DNA of 64,000 nt from Tangfeifania diversioriginum. Its GTDB lineage: Bacteria; Bacteroidota; Bacteroidia; Bacteroidales; Prolixibacteraceae. This document shows, piece after piece, positions 17,651-27,048 of this stretch. Both the position numbers and the translations under genes were made by a program. The first letter of the stretch is position 1. Every line of letters starts with the position of its first letter. The stretch lies in assembly GCF_900141875.1 (NCBI RefSeq), contig NZ_FQZE01000014.1, forward strand, positions 1 to 64,000, read 5' to 3'. Below the pieces are notes generated by a model. It saw nothing but the letters and a program-made list of their open reading frames with translations. It was not told the DNA's origin and made no database searches.

Positions 17651-17817
17651 ATATGCTTCTGTTCGCCAGCCGGCGGATTTCGAAATTCTTATCTTGTAGA
17701 AACGGCCATCGGAGCTTTTTCCTTTAATTAGCCAAATTCCTTGCCATGGCAAAAATGCAATTAATGGGCACGAGATAATATAGTTGTGGTTAAGCTTAAA
17801 GAAAAAACTAATTCCCA

Positions 17818-17849
17818 TTTGTTTCCTAATTAAGAAACTTGTATCTTCG
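17818..17849 (+). promoter_or_regulatory. Promoter and operator of the HigBA-like pair
   Basis: TTTG at 17818-17821 and TATCTTCG at 17842-17849 (20-base spacing) fit the -33/-7 layout with one mismatch. Between them an 18-base dyad, GTTTCcTAATTAaGAAAC (17821-17838), has arms that match at 8 of 9 positions, a likely site for the HTH antitoxin downstream. Confidence 0.5.
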
Positions 17850-17862
17850 TGTAAAAAGATGA

Positions 17863-18209
17863 ATGAATAAGAAATTTAAAGTTGAACTACTTGGGGAAGC
17901 GATTGATTTCGTTGAATCACTGGACGATAAAACGAGAGAAAAAATCCTTTACAACGCAAGAAAAGCCCAGATAGTAAGCGACCCGGAATTATTCAAGAAA
18001 TTGATGATTTGATTTGGGAATTAAGAACCAAATACAATAAAAATCAATACAGACTTCTTGCATTTTGGGATAAAACGAAAAATGAAGAAACGTTAGTTTT
18101 GGCAACTAATGGATTTGTTAAAAAAACGCAGAAAACCCCAAAAGGAGAAATAAAAAAAGCAGAAGAAATACGGAAAGAATATTTTGAACAAAAAAATAAC
18201 GGGTTATGA
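17863..18209 (+). pseudogene. HigB/RelE-like (DUF891 type) toxin with a frameshift
   Basis: The first part (from MNKKFKVELLGEAIDFVESL, 17863 to a TGA at 18010-18012) and the second part (from about 18003: DDLIWELRTKYNKNQYRLLA, ending 18209) are the two halves of one Gp49/HigB-type toxin. They lie in different frames. One extra A in the short A run at 17998-18000 would join them as DPELFKKIDDLIWELR. The second half keeps the family motifs YRLLAFWD and GFVKKTQKTPKGEI. As read, no full toxin is made. This could be an inactivating mutation or a base missing from the assembly. The antitoxin gene overlaps the end by 4 bases. Confidence 0.75.
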
Positions 18210-18535
18210 AAAACGATAGATTAAGAAAGAAAAGTCTTGACGAAATGATTGATAAACACATCGGCGAGATTGGAACTGAGAAACGAGATAATTTTGAAGA
18301 AGAACTTCGTCTTGATATTTTGGGACAAACTATAAGGAGAATTCGAGAAGACAAACATTTGACACAAGCTCAACTTGGAGAAATGATTGGTGTGAAAAAA
18401 GCCCAAATTTCTAAAATTGAAAACAATCTAACAGACGCACGATTTGAAACAATTTTAAAGGTATTCAGAGCGTTGAATGCAAAAATCAATTTTAATGTCG
18501 AATTGATGAATCAAAACATCCAATTTGAACAATAA
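18206..18535 (+). CDS. HigA-like XRE-family antitoxin
   Basis: 109 residues. An N-terminal charged region is followed by an XRE helix-turn-helix from about residue 48: LGQTIRRIREDKHLTQAQLGE, then KKAQISKIENNLTDARFETI. It starts in an ATGA overlap with the toxin frame, the usual toxin-first HigBA order. The reading frame is intact although the toxin is broken. It is expected to bind the dyad in the shared promoter. Confidence 0.8.
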   Translation: MKNDRLRKKSLDEMIDKHIGEIGTEKRDNFEEELRLDILGQTIRRIREDKHLTQAQLGEMIGVKKAQISKIENNLTDARFETILKVFRALNAKINFNVELMNQNIQFEQ

Positions 18536-18734
18536 AAAGTCGAAACCACAACAAAGCGTATTCTACGCCAGCAGTGGCATTCACAGCATATTGAGGGTTT
18601 CGTTTTACCCTCTTCTATGCGTTCGTTGATAAAGTCACAGCTGGACTGAAAGCCACGCCCAGACTAATGTGGCCGTGACGTTGTCTTTCATGCAAAACAA
18701 CAGATTGTAGAGTAACCAATATTTTGAATAAATT
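18536..18734. other. Structured noncoding segment
   Basis: About 200 bases with no coding frame but several stems: GCGTA-TTC-TACGC (18556-18568), GAGGGT/ACCCTC (18593-18612) and a nested pair GTCAC/GTGAC (18634-18679) enclosing GCCAC/GTGGC (18652-18673). Its G+C is above its neighbours'. It may be a remnant of a mobile cassette end or a structured RNA; I cannot assign it. Confidence 0.4.
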
Positions 18735-19571
18735 ATGAAATTAAGAATTGCAATAGTTTTTACACTTACATTACTAATAACTAGTGTTTTCGCTCAGGAA
18801 AAAATTAAATACAAAACAGAAACTTCAATACCTTACTACAGTAAGGACATAATGAAGGATGACAAATATAAGCAGGAAATGTGCGTTGTTGACTTCTATT
18901 ATCCCACAAATATTGAGGATTTCCCAACGATAGTGTGGTTTCATGGAGGTGGGTTAACCGGAGGAAAGCGTGAGATTCCAGAATACCTTAAAAACAACGG
19001 AGTGGCAGTTGTTGGGGTTGAGTATCGTTTGTCCCCAAATGTAAAAAGTTTGGAGTGCATAAAGGATGCCGCGGCAGCAACATCCTGGGTATTTAAAAAT
19101 ATTGAAAAGTATGGTGGTAATACCTCTCTGGTATTTGTTTCTGGAATGTCAGCCGGAGGATACCTCACTTATATGGTTGGATTGGATAAAAAATATTTAG
19201 CAGCTCATGATATTGATGCTAATAACATTGCCGGATTGATACCATTTTCCGGGCACGCTATTACGCATTTTACTGTTCGAAAAGAAAGAGGAATTCCGGG
19301 AGAACAGCCAATTGTTGATGAGATGGCACCCTTGTTTCACGTGAGAGCAGATGCTCCACCTCTGTTAATTATTACAGGAGACAGAGAGCTTGAAATGTTG
19401 GGCAGATATGAAGAGAATGCTTATATGATGCGAATGATGAAAGTTGCAGGACATAAACGTGTACGAATTTACGAATTAGATGGCTCCAACCACGGACAAA
19501 TGATGTATCCTGCATTACCACTTTTGCTACGAGAGGTAAAATCCTTATCTGAAGAAATTGTGTTAGAATGA
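18735..19571 (+). CDS. Secreted alpha/beta-hydrolase (carboxylesterase-like)
   Basis: 278 residues. Signal peptide MKLRIAIVFTLTLLITSVFA. Oxyanion motif HGGG at residues 70-73, nucleophile Ser139 in GMSAGG, acid residue in LLIITGDRE and catalytic His in DGSNHGQM. This is the BD-FAE/esterase-lipase pattern; a periplasmic esterase acting on small esters or acylated sugars is the likely role. Codon use is more AT-rich than the housekeeping genes around it. It precedes a phosphoesterase on the same strand by 106 bases. Confidence 0.88.
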   Translation: MKLRIAIVFTLTLLITSVFAQEKIKYKTETSIPYYSKDIMKDDKYKQEMCVVDFYYPTNIEDFPTIVWFHGGGLTGGKREIPEYLKNNGVAVVGVEYRLSPNVKSLECIKDAAAATSWVFKNIEKYGGNTSLVFVSGMSAGGYLTYMVGLDKKYLAAHDIDANNIAGLIPFSGHAITHFTVRKERGIPGEQPIVDEMAPLFHVRADAPPLLIITGDRELEMLGRYEENAYMMRMMKVAGHKRVRIYELDGSNHGQMMYPALPLLLREVKSLSEEIVLE

Positions 19572-19677
19572 GTATATAAACGCTAAAAGCAACATGCATT
19601 TTGGTACGTGTGTGTGGTGTTGATATTGAAGAAATTATAATGAATTGTTTGGCGAATTAACATTAAAAAACAATACA

Positions 19678-20670
19678 ATGAACAGGCGTAATTTTATATC
19701 TATTGCCGGACTTACAGGAACCGGATTATTGTTTGATGCCTTCTCTCCGGCTGCAAAACAAAAAAAGCTCAAGGATATCAGGGGTACATTTTCTACTTTG
19801 AAAAATAACATTTCAATATTCACCAAAGCAGATGTAAAATCAACTCATATATCTCATATTACCGACACCCATCTTTCCATCGATGATAAAAGGGGAGAGA
19901 AATATTTGGAATTCAGTCGTCGAATGGCCGGTGCGTATAAATCAAATATTCATTTTCAAAGCGGTGAAAGCTACTCAACGAAAGATAGTTTTGAGTGGAC
20001 TCTTAAAAGGGCAAAAGAAGAAAAAGCAGATTTGCTGGCATTAACAGGTGATATTTTTAGTTTTCCTTCTGAGGCTGCGGTAGAGTGGGTACAAGATAAA
20101 TTAAATGAAACCGGCATTCCTTTCGTTTATGTTGCCGGTAACCACGATTGGCATTACGAAGGAATGAGCGGAAGTTCAATGAAACTTCGCAATATTTGGA
20201 CAGAAAAGCATCTGAAAGCAATGTATCAGGGTAACAATCCTTTATTTGCATCATATGATTTAAACGGAATACGATTTGTATGCATCGATAATTCAACATA
20301 TGAAATATTACCTCAACAGTTGCAATTTTTTAAAGACATGGTTAATAGTGGTTTACCACTAATTCTTTTGATGCATATTCCCCTGTATATGCCGGGAAGG
20401 CCAGTAGGATATGGTTGTGCCCACCCCGAATGGGGCGAAAACACAGATAAAAATTTTGATATTGAGCGACGGGAAAAATGGCGAAAGGGGGGGCATACAA
20501 AAGTCACATTTGATTTTTACAACGAGGTGTTCCGTACTCCCAATCTTTTAACCATACTTACCGGCCATATACATCAAAGCACTATCGATGTAAAAAATGG
20601 AATCCCTCAGGTTGTTTCTAATCTTAATGCCACAGGATATTATTCGGATATCAGGATTAGTACTTTGTGA
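19678..20670 (+). CDS. Tat-exported calcineurin-like metallophosphoesterase
   Basis: About 330 residues from the ATG at 19678. Twin-arginine signal NRRNFISIAGLTGTGLLFDA. All five metal motifs of the calcineurin phosphoesterase fold are present: ITDTHL, LTGDIF, AGNHDW, LMHIPLY and LTGHIHQS. The substrate is unknown; export by Tat implies that cofactor loading and folding occur before secretion. It lies in the same accessory run as the esterase before it, but no shared pathway can be shown. Confidence 0.85.
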   Translation: MNRRNFISIAGLTGTGLLFDAFSPAAKQKKLKDIRGTFSTLKNNISIFTKADVKSTHISHITDTHLSIDDKRGEKYLEFSRRMAGAYKSNIHFQSGESYSTKDSFEWTLKRAKEEKADLLALTGDIFSFPSEAAVEWVQDKLNETGIPFVYVAGNHDWHYEGMSGSSMKLRNIWTEKHLKAMYQGNNPLFASYDLNGIRFVCIDNSTYEILPQQLQFFKDMVNSGLPLILLMHIPLYMPGRPVGYGCAHPEWGENTDKNFDIERREKWRKGGHTKVTFDFYNEVFRTPNLLTILTGHIHQSTIDVKNGIPQVVSNLNATGYYSDIRISTL

Positions 20671-20894
20671 AAATCGCGAAAAGAAAAAAACAAATGACTG
20701 AGAATGATATATCATGCAGAGTTATAGGTGCAGCAATAGAAACCAATAACCTTTATACTTCGCGCTTTTTGCACAAATAATTTTGCACGGCTTTGCATGG
20801 AGGGGTTTCTTGGTACCTAAAAATAATATCTAACGGTCCCGATAATCGCTATGTGGTATGGATTTTGTGCTGTCGCTTTTTTAAAATCAATAAA

Positions 20895-22262
20895 ATGGCC
20901 TTAACTGCAAGAATCAGACAAATTCAATGCAAACTACTTTTTTTGTTGCTGGTTATTCATTCCGGAAATGTATATTCTCAGGAAGAAGATTCACCGGTCG
21001 ATTCCCTTCAGCTTGCAGTTTGGCTTTCCGAGGCAATACTAGACAACGATACATTAACAGCAGATAGTTTGATAGCTGCCGGAACTGATGTAAATATTTC
21101 TATCGCTGATGGAGTTACCCCTTTAATGTATGCCGCCCAGGAAGGGAATATTTATTTCATCAAAAAACTGGTCAGGGCGGGTGCAAATGTAAATCAAATT
21201 CCTGATAATGAAATTTCAGCACTTCAGAGCGCAATCATTTCCGACAAGCCAGATGCTGTTGAATTTTTGCTTGAAAACGGTGCCACCTTAAATACAAAAG
21301 ATTATTTAGGGAATACCCCGGTAATAAATGCTGCCCTGAACAATAACCTTAATATGGCCCGGTTGCTAATTCGAAGAGGAGCCCAGGTAAATGGTTCCAA
21401 TACCGACGGGAATACAGCACTCCATTTTGCGGCAGCTTTTGGAAACGACTCCATGGTAGTCCTACTGCTGAACGCCGGGGCCCGTCCCAACAAAAGAGAT
21501 AACCAGGGATTCACCCCATTGATGGTAGCAACATCAGAAAATTTTAATACCACTGCTGAATTATTGGTAAGTTACGGGGTAGATTTGAATGCGAAAAATG
21601 AACAGGGATTTTCTGCCCTTACCATTGCCATTCTAAATGGAAATGCTTACCTGGCTGAATTTTTTTTGCTTAATGGTGCCGATGGCAACCATTTATCCGG
21701 AGAGGCAAAAGATCACTGGTATTATTCAAAAGGTACCGGAAGGGCCATGAAATCGGTTTTGAGAAACTATGATGTGAAACGAAATTTATTACCGGTTTTT
21801 AATGACTGGGGTGGAGGTGCAAAGTTGGGAATGCTTAATAATCACCTGAAAACGGAGGTGGTATTCGGAGTTAAGGAAACAAAATATAATTTCTGGGTTC
21901 AGGCAGCTTTGGGAGTTACGCCATTTGTTTTCAGTACGCTGGAAGAAATTGGCAATAAAAAATACCAATTTTGGGAACGTGACTATTGGCTGGCTTTTGA
22001 GATAGATAAATACATCTCGTTTAAAAAAAGCTACCAGACCGAATTTGGGATATTTGCAGGTGCTGAAGCAGCATACAAATTTGGAACCTACCGGGGGACC
22101 GGTTTCAGGCCTGCATCACATCTGGGCTTTTTGCCTGCAGCCGGACTTTTCTGGAGGCAGGGCTTTGTGGAAACAAAACTTGGTTACAAGAACGATATAT
22201 TCGGTGCCAATGAGGCCGGTGAATTCACCATTCAGTTTCATTTTTATTTCAGAAGAATGTAA
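20895..22262 (+). CDS. Exported ankyrin-repeat protein with C-terminal beta-barrel-like region
   Basis: About 455 residues. The ATG at 20895 gives a signal peptide (LLFLLLVIHSGNVYSQ core). Residues ~40-280 hold about seven ankyrin repeats, e.g. DGVTPLMYAAQEGNIYFI, DGNTALHFAAAFGND and NQGFTPLMVATSENFN, the first degenerate. The last ~170 residues switch to alternating aromatic strands (KYNFWVQAALGVTPFVF, YQTEFGIFAGAEAAYKFG, GEFTIQFHFYFRR) typical of outer membrane barrels. Ankyrins usually mediate protein binding, so a periplasmic binding face anchored in the outer membrane is possible. I do not recognise a named family. A small lipoprotein gene follows after 53 bases. Confidence 0.75.
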   Translation: MALTARIRQIQCKLLFLLLVIHSGNVYSQEEDSPVDSLQLAVWLSEAILDNDTLTADSLIAAGTDVNISIADGVTPLMYAAQEGNIYFIKKLVRAGANVNQIPDNEISALQSAIISDKPDAVEFLLENGATLNTKDYLGNTPVINAALNNNLNMARLLIRRGAQVNGSNTDGNTALHFAAAFGNDSMVVLLLNAGARPNKRDNQGFTPLMVATSENFNTTAELLVSYGVDLNAKNEQGFSALTIAILNGNAYLAEFFLLNGADGNHLSGEAKDHWYYSKGTGRAMKSVLRNYDVKRNLLPVFNDWGGGAKLGMLNNHLKTEVVFGVKETKYNFWVQAALGVTPFVFSTLEEIGNKKYQFWERDYWLAFEIDKYISFKKSYQTEFGIFAGAEAAYKFGTYRGTGFRPASHLGFLPAAGLFWRQGFVETKLGYKNDIFGANEAGEFTIQFHFYFRRM

Positions 22263-22315
22263 TTATGAAGAAATCAATTAACCGTTTATCAAATTATATT
22301 TTCAGGCAAAACAAA

Positions 22316-22735
22316 ATGAGCTTAAAAAGATGGATATCTTTAGTTTTAGTACTGTTTGCGATTAATGCCTGTGAGCGGAAATTTGAGTTTTTTGAATTCG
22401 ACTGCGAAGACTGCTACCAGGAGAAGCCAGAATACGGGCCCTTAATTGTCTATTTCTCAATTGATGATGTAAATGAATATGTGCTTTACACAATTTACAA
22501 AGGGAATTTTGATGATGGTATTGTTGAATATGCCGATACTGCCTTTTTTAACGAAGAGCAAATTGACGTTTCGGTTGACGAATATTATTCGGTTGAAGCT
22601 AAGTATGTAAGAGGAAAAGACACCCTGTGTGTGGTTGATGGCGATCGCTTTAATTTGAAACGGGAGAACAGCGCATGCGATAAAAAATGTTATTATTTTA
22701 AAGGTGGCATAATCGATGTACGCCTAATGCAATAG
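22316..22735 (+). CDS. Small cysteine-containing lipoprotein
   Basis: About 139 residues. The ATG at 22316 gives a compact lipoprotein signal ending LFAINAC (Cys19); an upstream in-frame ATG at 22265 would give an unusually long leader. The mature part has paired cysteines (DCEDCYQEKPE, then CVVDG and ACDKKCYY), suggesting disulphides, and a beta-rich middle. No family recognised. It follows the ankyrin gene directly, so the two may form a unit at the outer membrane. Confidence 0.7.
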   Translation: MSLKRWISLVLVLFAINACERKFEFFEFDCEDCYQEKPEYGPLIVYFSIDDVNEYVLYTIYKGNFDDGIVEYADTAFFNEEQIDVSVDEYYSVEAKYVRGKDTLCVVDGDRFNLKRENSACDKKCYYFKGGIIDVRLMQ

Positions 22736-22795
22736 ATTGAATTAATTTGCTTCTATTCAGTTTTTGTATTGGTTGAGTTGCAGGAGTTTTCATTT

Positions 22796-23866
22796 TTACC
22801 AGTCAGTATCATACCATTGCTTACAATTCTCAAAATAAATTTTGTCAATCACTTTTTTGGGGAGTTGCAGTCCGCGGAATTCGCCGTCGATTAAATTGCT
22901 GGTCATTGTATTATCGGTAGCAAGGTATTCCCAGTCGGTGAGCCAGGTTTCGTGCATTCGCTTTTGAAATGCTTCTGGATTTCCGCCGCGGTCGATTATG
23001 TCAGTTCCGTAAAGTATGCGGTCCTGGTAGTCGATAAAAAAGCTGCGCACCTTTTCACGGTCTTCGCGGGTTTGGTAAAACAGCTGGCCCATTCGGGCGG
23101 CCATATCCATGGCGGCATTTGGGAAACGGTCGAGAAACGCGGCCATTTCATCCACGCTCCATTCGAGGCTGGCCAGGTGGCAGCCGATAAATGTGAGATC
23201 CGGATGTTTCTCGAGCATCCGGTCGCGGGCAGCCATTTGCTCTTCGTACGACGGATATTCCGGGTGTTTGTACATGTGGTATTGCGGATTGTTGGCGAAA
23301 TAATTACTGTCGTTTTTTGTGGTCATTTCGTCGAGCGGAAGCCAGCAGTTTTTGGGTTCGCCCAAATGACCCACCAACGGGATGTTGTTATCGGCAAGGT
23401 GTTGAAAAACGGGATCAAGCTGTGGATGGTCAATCATAATCAGAACACTGTCTTCATCGCGGAATTCCATCCCGATATTCTTCCAAACTTTCACAGCAAT
23501 GGCGCCATCGTCAATACACCGGTCAATCCACGCAATGGTGTTTTCTGTCCAGCCCTGTTCGTCCCACCCATCGAGGCAAAAAGTGGCTGAAAATTCAATT
23601 ATGTCCGGGTGCTGTTGTTTATGTGTTTTCAGCCAGTGATGAGCCTCCACAACCCGTTCGCACCCGCCTGAAAACGTGTTGATAGCAAGCAGGTTGAAAT
23701 TATCTTTTTGAGCCTGTTTCATGGATGCCGGGTTATCAGTGTAAATATGATAATGGGCGTCAATTTTGGGAACTTCCGGGAAGTCGTCAAGTGTGTAATA
23801 ATTGTTGTTTTGGCACGAAAAAAGGCCAAATGCAATCAGGAACAGGTAAAGAAAACTGGTTTTCAT
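22796..23866 (-). CDS. Amidohydrolase-2 family lipoprotein
   Basis: 356 residues. Lipoprotein signal MKTSFLYLFLIAFGLFSC. The metal-binding start KIDAHYHI, a central Lys in AIAVKVWKNIG, His motifs PLVGHLGEP and FIGCHLAS, and the C-terminal Asp in ILYGTDIID fit the TIM-barrel amidohydrolase family (PF04909 type, including ACMSD-like decarboxylases). The substrate is unknown; the enzyme would sit in the periplasm or on the cell surface. It ends 61 bases from the convergent lipoprotein gene. Confidence 0.85.
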   Translation of the reverse strand: MKTSFLYLFLIAFGLFSCQNNNYYTLDDFPEVPKIDAHYHIYTDNPASMKQAQKDNFNLLAINTFSGGCERVVEAHHWLKTHKQQHPDIIEFSATFCLDGWDEQGWTENTIAWIDRCIDDGAIAVKVWKNIGMEFRDEDSVLIMIDHPQLDPVFQHLADNNIPLVGHLGEPKNCWLPLDEMTTKNDSNYFANNPQYHMYKHPEYPSYEEQMAARDRMLEKHPDLTFIGCHLASLEWSVDEMAAFLDRFPNAAMDMAARMGQLFYQTREDREKVRSFFIDYQDRILYGTDIIDRGGNPEAFQKRMHETWLTDWEYLATDNTMTSNLIDGEFRGLQLPKKVIDKIYFENCKQWYDTDW

Positions 23867-23943
23867 AATAGTAATGGTTTGTTTTAAATTTTGAAGTTAG
23901 AAAAATTTCTTTTATTTGAGACATTCACCGTTAAAACAGAAAA

Positions 23944-24462
23944 ATGATAGACATTTTACGCAATCGTCGCAGTATTCGAAAATACACTGAGCAGACAATT
24001 GAAAAAGAAAAGTTGGATATTCTGAAAGAGGCTGCGCTTCGTTCACCTTCATCAAAAAATACCAATCCGTGGGAATTCATTTTTGTGGATGATAAGGAAA
24101 TTATTGGCCGGCTGAAAGATTGCAAACCGCACGGCATAACGCCACTGAAAACGGCGCCACTTGCCATTGTGGTGTGTGCCGACGAGACCAAAAACGATGT
24201 GTGGATTGAAGATTGCTCCATCGCTTCCATTTTGCTGCAGCTCACCGCACAGTCACTGGATTTGGGCAGTTGCTGGATTCAAATCCGCAACCGGATGCAC
24301 TCCGATGAGCTTTCATCCGAAAGATACATTCAGCATTTATTGGGGATGCCCGAAAATTTCAGGGTGTTGAGTATTATCTCTGTCGGCCACCCTGACCAGC
24401 AGCGCGCTGGGAAACCTTTTGAGGAATTGCAGTTCGAAAAAATCAGAATGAACAGGTTTTAA
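23944..24462 (+). CDS. Nitroreductase family FMN oxidoreductase
   Basis: 172 residues. FMN-binding start LRNRRSIRKYTEQTIEKEKL, then ALRSPSSKNTNPWEFIFVDD, the middle IEDCSIASILLQLTAQSLDL with LGSCWIQIRN, and the C-terminal LSIISVGHP. Family members reduce nitro groups, flavins or quinones with NAD(P)H; the physiological substrate is not predictable. Its stop codon overlaps that of the convergent PBP gene. Confidence 0.9.
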   Translation: MIDILRNRRSIRKYTEQTIEKEKLDILKEAALRSPSSKNTNPWEFIFVDDKEIIGRLKDCKPHGITPLKTAPLAIVVCADETKNDVWIEDCSIASILLQLTAQSLDLGSCWIQIRNRMHSDELSSERYIQHLLGMPENFRVLSIISVGHPDQQRAGKPFEELQFEKIRMNRF

Positions 24463-26837
24463 AAGAAATCGTTGTAATCCGATGGCCTTTGTTCCTGTTG
24501 TCCAATATCGTCGCAATCGAGATTAATATTGAAGTCTTCCGGTTTTTCAAATTCCATATCTTCGGTAATGCCGAGTGATTCATCCGCCAGCACTTTTTTG
24601 AAAAAGTATCCCCAGATAGGCAATGCCATGTTGGCTCCCTGCCCTGATGCAATCGTACGGAAATGAACACTTCGCAAATCGGCACCTGTCCACACACCTG
24701 CAGTCAGTTTTGGAGTTATTCCCATAAACCAGCCGTCGGAATGGTTTTGTGTGGTGCCTGTTTTCCCGGCAATGGGCATGGTGAAACTTCCATAGTCCTC
24801 CGTTACTCCATCCCGGAACAGATTTGAAATGCGTAACCGAATTCCGGTTCCTTCATCAATTACTCCCTGCAACAGGTTAATCATCAGGTAGGCGGTTTGC
24901 TCATCAATGGCTTCCCTGCGTTCAGGCTGGAAAGTAGCGATTACGTTTCCGTGCTGGTCTTCAATTCGCGTAACAAAGTAGGGTTTCACAAAAACACCCT
25001 GGTTGGAGTAGGTATTAAAAGCCCCAACCATTTCGTATAATGTGATATCCGAAGTTCCTAAAAACAAAGAAGGAACAGGGTCGATGGGGCTGTAAATGCC
25101 CATTCGTTTCATAATGTCAGTAACTGCGTGGGGATTAAACTGTTTCATCACCCAGGCCGAAATTTTATTGCGCGACTTTGCCAGGCCCCATTTCAATGTA
25201 ACCAGTTTCCCTTCGTTTTCTTCGTCATATTCAGAATCTTTGGGTTCCCAAATTGTTCCGTCGGGCATCTGGAATTGCTGGCTTACATACGGAACTTTTG
25301 TACACGGTGTGAGGCCGTTTTGCATGGCAAGCGTATAAAGGAATGGTTTTACGGTGGATCCAACCTGGCGTTTTCCGCCCTTTACCATGTCGTACATAAA
25401 ATGTTTGTAGTCAGGCCCGCCCACGTATGCTTTTACCTGCCCGCTGTGCGGTTCCATTGCCATGAATGAAGACCGGAAATAGCGCAGGTACCATTTGATG
25501 GAATCCATCGGTGACATGAGCGTATCAATCTCTCCTTCCCAGGAGAAAACAGTCATTTCAACCGGCTGTTTAAAATTCTCTTTTATCTCACTGAAATTTT
25601 TCCCCTGCTCGTTTAATACCCGGAAACGTTCGCTCTGTCTTATTTCCCTGTTCAGAAGATTTTCGACCTGTTCGCTGGTCATGTTGTTTGCGAAAGGTGG
25701 ATTGTCGAGGTATTTTATACTTCCGTCAAATTCGGGCTGGAGATCATTTTTCAGATGTTTTTTTACTGACTCAACCGCGTATTTCTGCATTCGCGAATCA
25801 ATGGTGGCGTAAATTTTTAATCCATCTGAATATAAGTTGTAATTATTTCCATCGGGTTTAATATTTTTATTGCACCAACCGTATAGCGGATTGGTTTGCC
25901 ACTCAACGGAATCTTCAATGAATTTTTGGGTTTGCCACGATGCGTAATCATCGCGCTCGGGTTTGTCGGCAGTAAGTGTAAGCCTTAGGTACTCCCTGAA
26001 ATACGGAGCTGGCCCAATTCGGTAATCCACTTTCTGATAGTCGAGATCCAGGGGAAGTTGTTTTACTGAATCTCTTATCGCTTTTGTAATATAGCCGTAC
26101 TTCTCCATTTGGTTGAGCACCACGTTACGTCGTTTTTTTACCAGCTCGGGGCGGCGGACAGGGTTGAAGAGCGACGAATTTTTGGCCATCCCCACCAGCA
26201 TGGCTGCCTGGTGAAGCTGAAGTGAATCGGGTTGAATACTGAAATATACATTTGCTGCCGATTTTATTCCAACGGCGTGGTTCAGAAAATCGTACTTGTT
26301 GAGGTACATTAAAATGATTTCCTCTTTGGTGTAGCTGCGTTCCAGTTTTACAGCAATTACCCATTCCTTAAATTTTCTGAAAACAAGTTCCCAGAAACTG
26401 TCAAAACTGGTGCGCGGGAAAAGATTTTTGGCCAGTTGCTGACTAATGGTACTTCCACCGCCAGAGCTGGTGTCGCCAGTAATAATACCTTTAAAAACCC
26501 TGGCCAAACCCCGCAGGTCGATCCCCGAATGGCTGTAGAACCGCACATCTTCGGTGGCAATTAATGCATCAATCAGGTGTTGCGGCAGGTTTTCGTAATC
26601 AACAAAAGTCCTGTTTTCGCGAAGAAAATATTTATCGAGAATCTTTCCGTCGGATGAATAAATTTCTGAAGCCAGAATATTTGGCGGGTTTTCAAGTTCC
26701 TCAAAAGAGGGCATAAACCCCATCCAGCCTTTTGCAATGGAAACAAAAAGTAGGATCAGGGCAAGAATTCCGGTTAAGATAATTGACCAAAATCCGACAA
26801 TGTATTTTTTGTAATTTTTATTTTTTTCTTCAGTCAT
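24459..26837 (-). CDS. Penicillin-binding protein 1A, bifunctional peptidoglycan synthase
   Basis: About 792 residues from the ATG at 26837 (MTEEKNKNYKKYIVG). One TM segment near residues 12-35 anchors the protein. GT51 glycosyltransferase motifs: EDVRFYSHSGIDLRGLAR, GGGSTISQQLAKNLF and the RRPELVKKRRNVVL segment. Transpeptidase motifs: the catalytic Ser in GSTVKPFLY (SxxK), the KSRN (SxN-type) motif and AGKTGTTQNHSDGWF (KTG). Both activities look intact, so it polymerises and crosslinks peptidoglycan. The start is set by the TM segment; the extra frame upstream to 26909 is a leader without homology. Confidence 0.95.
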   Translation of the reverse strand: MTEEKNKNYKKYIVGFWSIILTGILALILLFVSIAKGWMGFMPSFEELENPPNILASEIYSSDGKILDKYFLRENRTFVDYENLPQHLIDALIATEDVRFYSHSGIDLRGLARVFKGIITGDTSSGGGSTISQQLAKNLFPRTSFDSFWELVFRKFKEWVIAVKLERSYTKEEIILMYLNKYDFLNHAVGIKSAANVYFSIQPDSLQLHQAAMLVGMAKNSSLFNPVRRPELVKKRRNVVLNQMEKYGYITKAIRDSVKQLPLDLDYQKVDYRIGPAPYFREYLRLTLTADKPERDDYASWQTQKFIEDSVEWQTNPLYGWCNKNIKPDGNNYNLYSDGLKIYATIDSRMQKYAVESVKKHLKNDLQPEFDGSIKYLDNPPFANNMTSEQVENLLNREIRQSERFRVLNEQGKNFSEIKENFKQPVEMTVFSWEGEIDTLMSPMDSIKWYLRYFRSSFMAMEPHSGQVKAYVGGPDYKHFMYDMVKGGKRQVGSTVKPFLYTLAMQNGLTPCTKVPYVSQQFQMPDGTIWEPKDSEYDEENEGKLVTLKWGLAKSRNKISAWVMKQFNPHAVTDIMKRMGIYSPIDPVPSLFLGTSDITLYEMVGAFNTYSNQGVFVKPYFVTRIEDQHGNVIATFQPERREAIDEQTAYLMINLLQGVIDEGTGIRLRISNLFRDGVTEDYGSFTMPIAGKTGTTQNHSDGWFMGITPKLTAGVWTGADLRSVHFRTIASGQGANMALPIWGYFFKKVLADESLGITEDMEFEKPEDFNINLDCDDIGQQEQRPSDYNDFF

Positions 26838-27048
26838 AAATTCATGTGAATTAATATTCCGACAAATATAAATCATTCTGGTGTGGCTGCAATTTTTTAA
26901 ACGCAACAACGGGGATAAATATTTTTATTTTAAGAAAATAAACTTATCATTATCAATTGGGTAGAAATAAATAAACAAAATTAATTTTGAACTTAGCGAT
27001 TCATTTTCTTTAATTTGCAGAAATTTTTTTAGAAAGGAACATATATTT

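Noticed and set aside
17990-18015. Programmed -1 frameshifting to make the HigB-like toxin
   Set aside because: There is no proper slippery heptamer; a slip would require tRNA-Lys to re-pair with GAA. A lost base is simpler.
18541-18734. An integron attC site
   Set aside because: No clear RYYYAAC/GTTRRRY core pair bracketing the hairpins; only nested stems.
20840-20866. A third copy of the 33-base repeat
   Set aside because: Only about ten bases (AATCGCTATG) match on the opposite strand.
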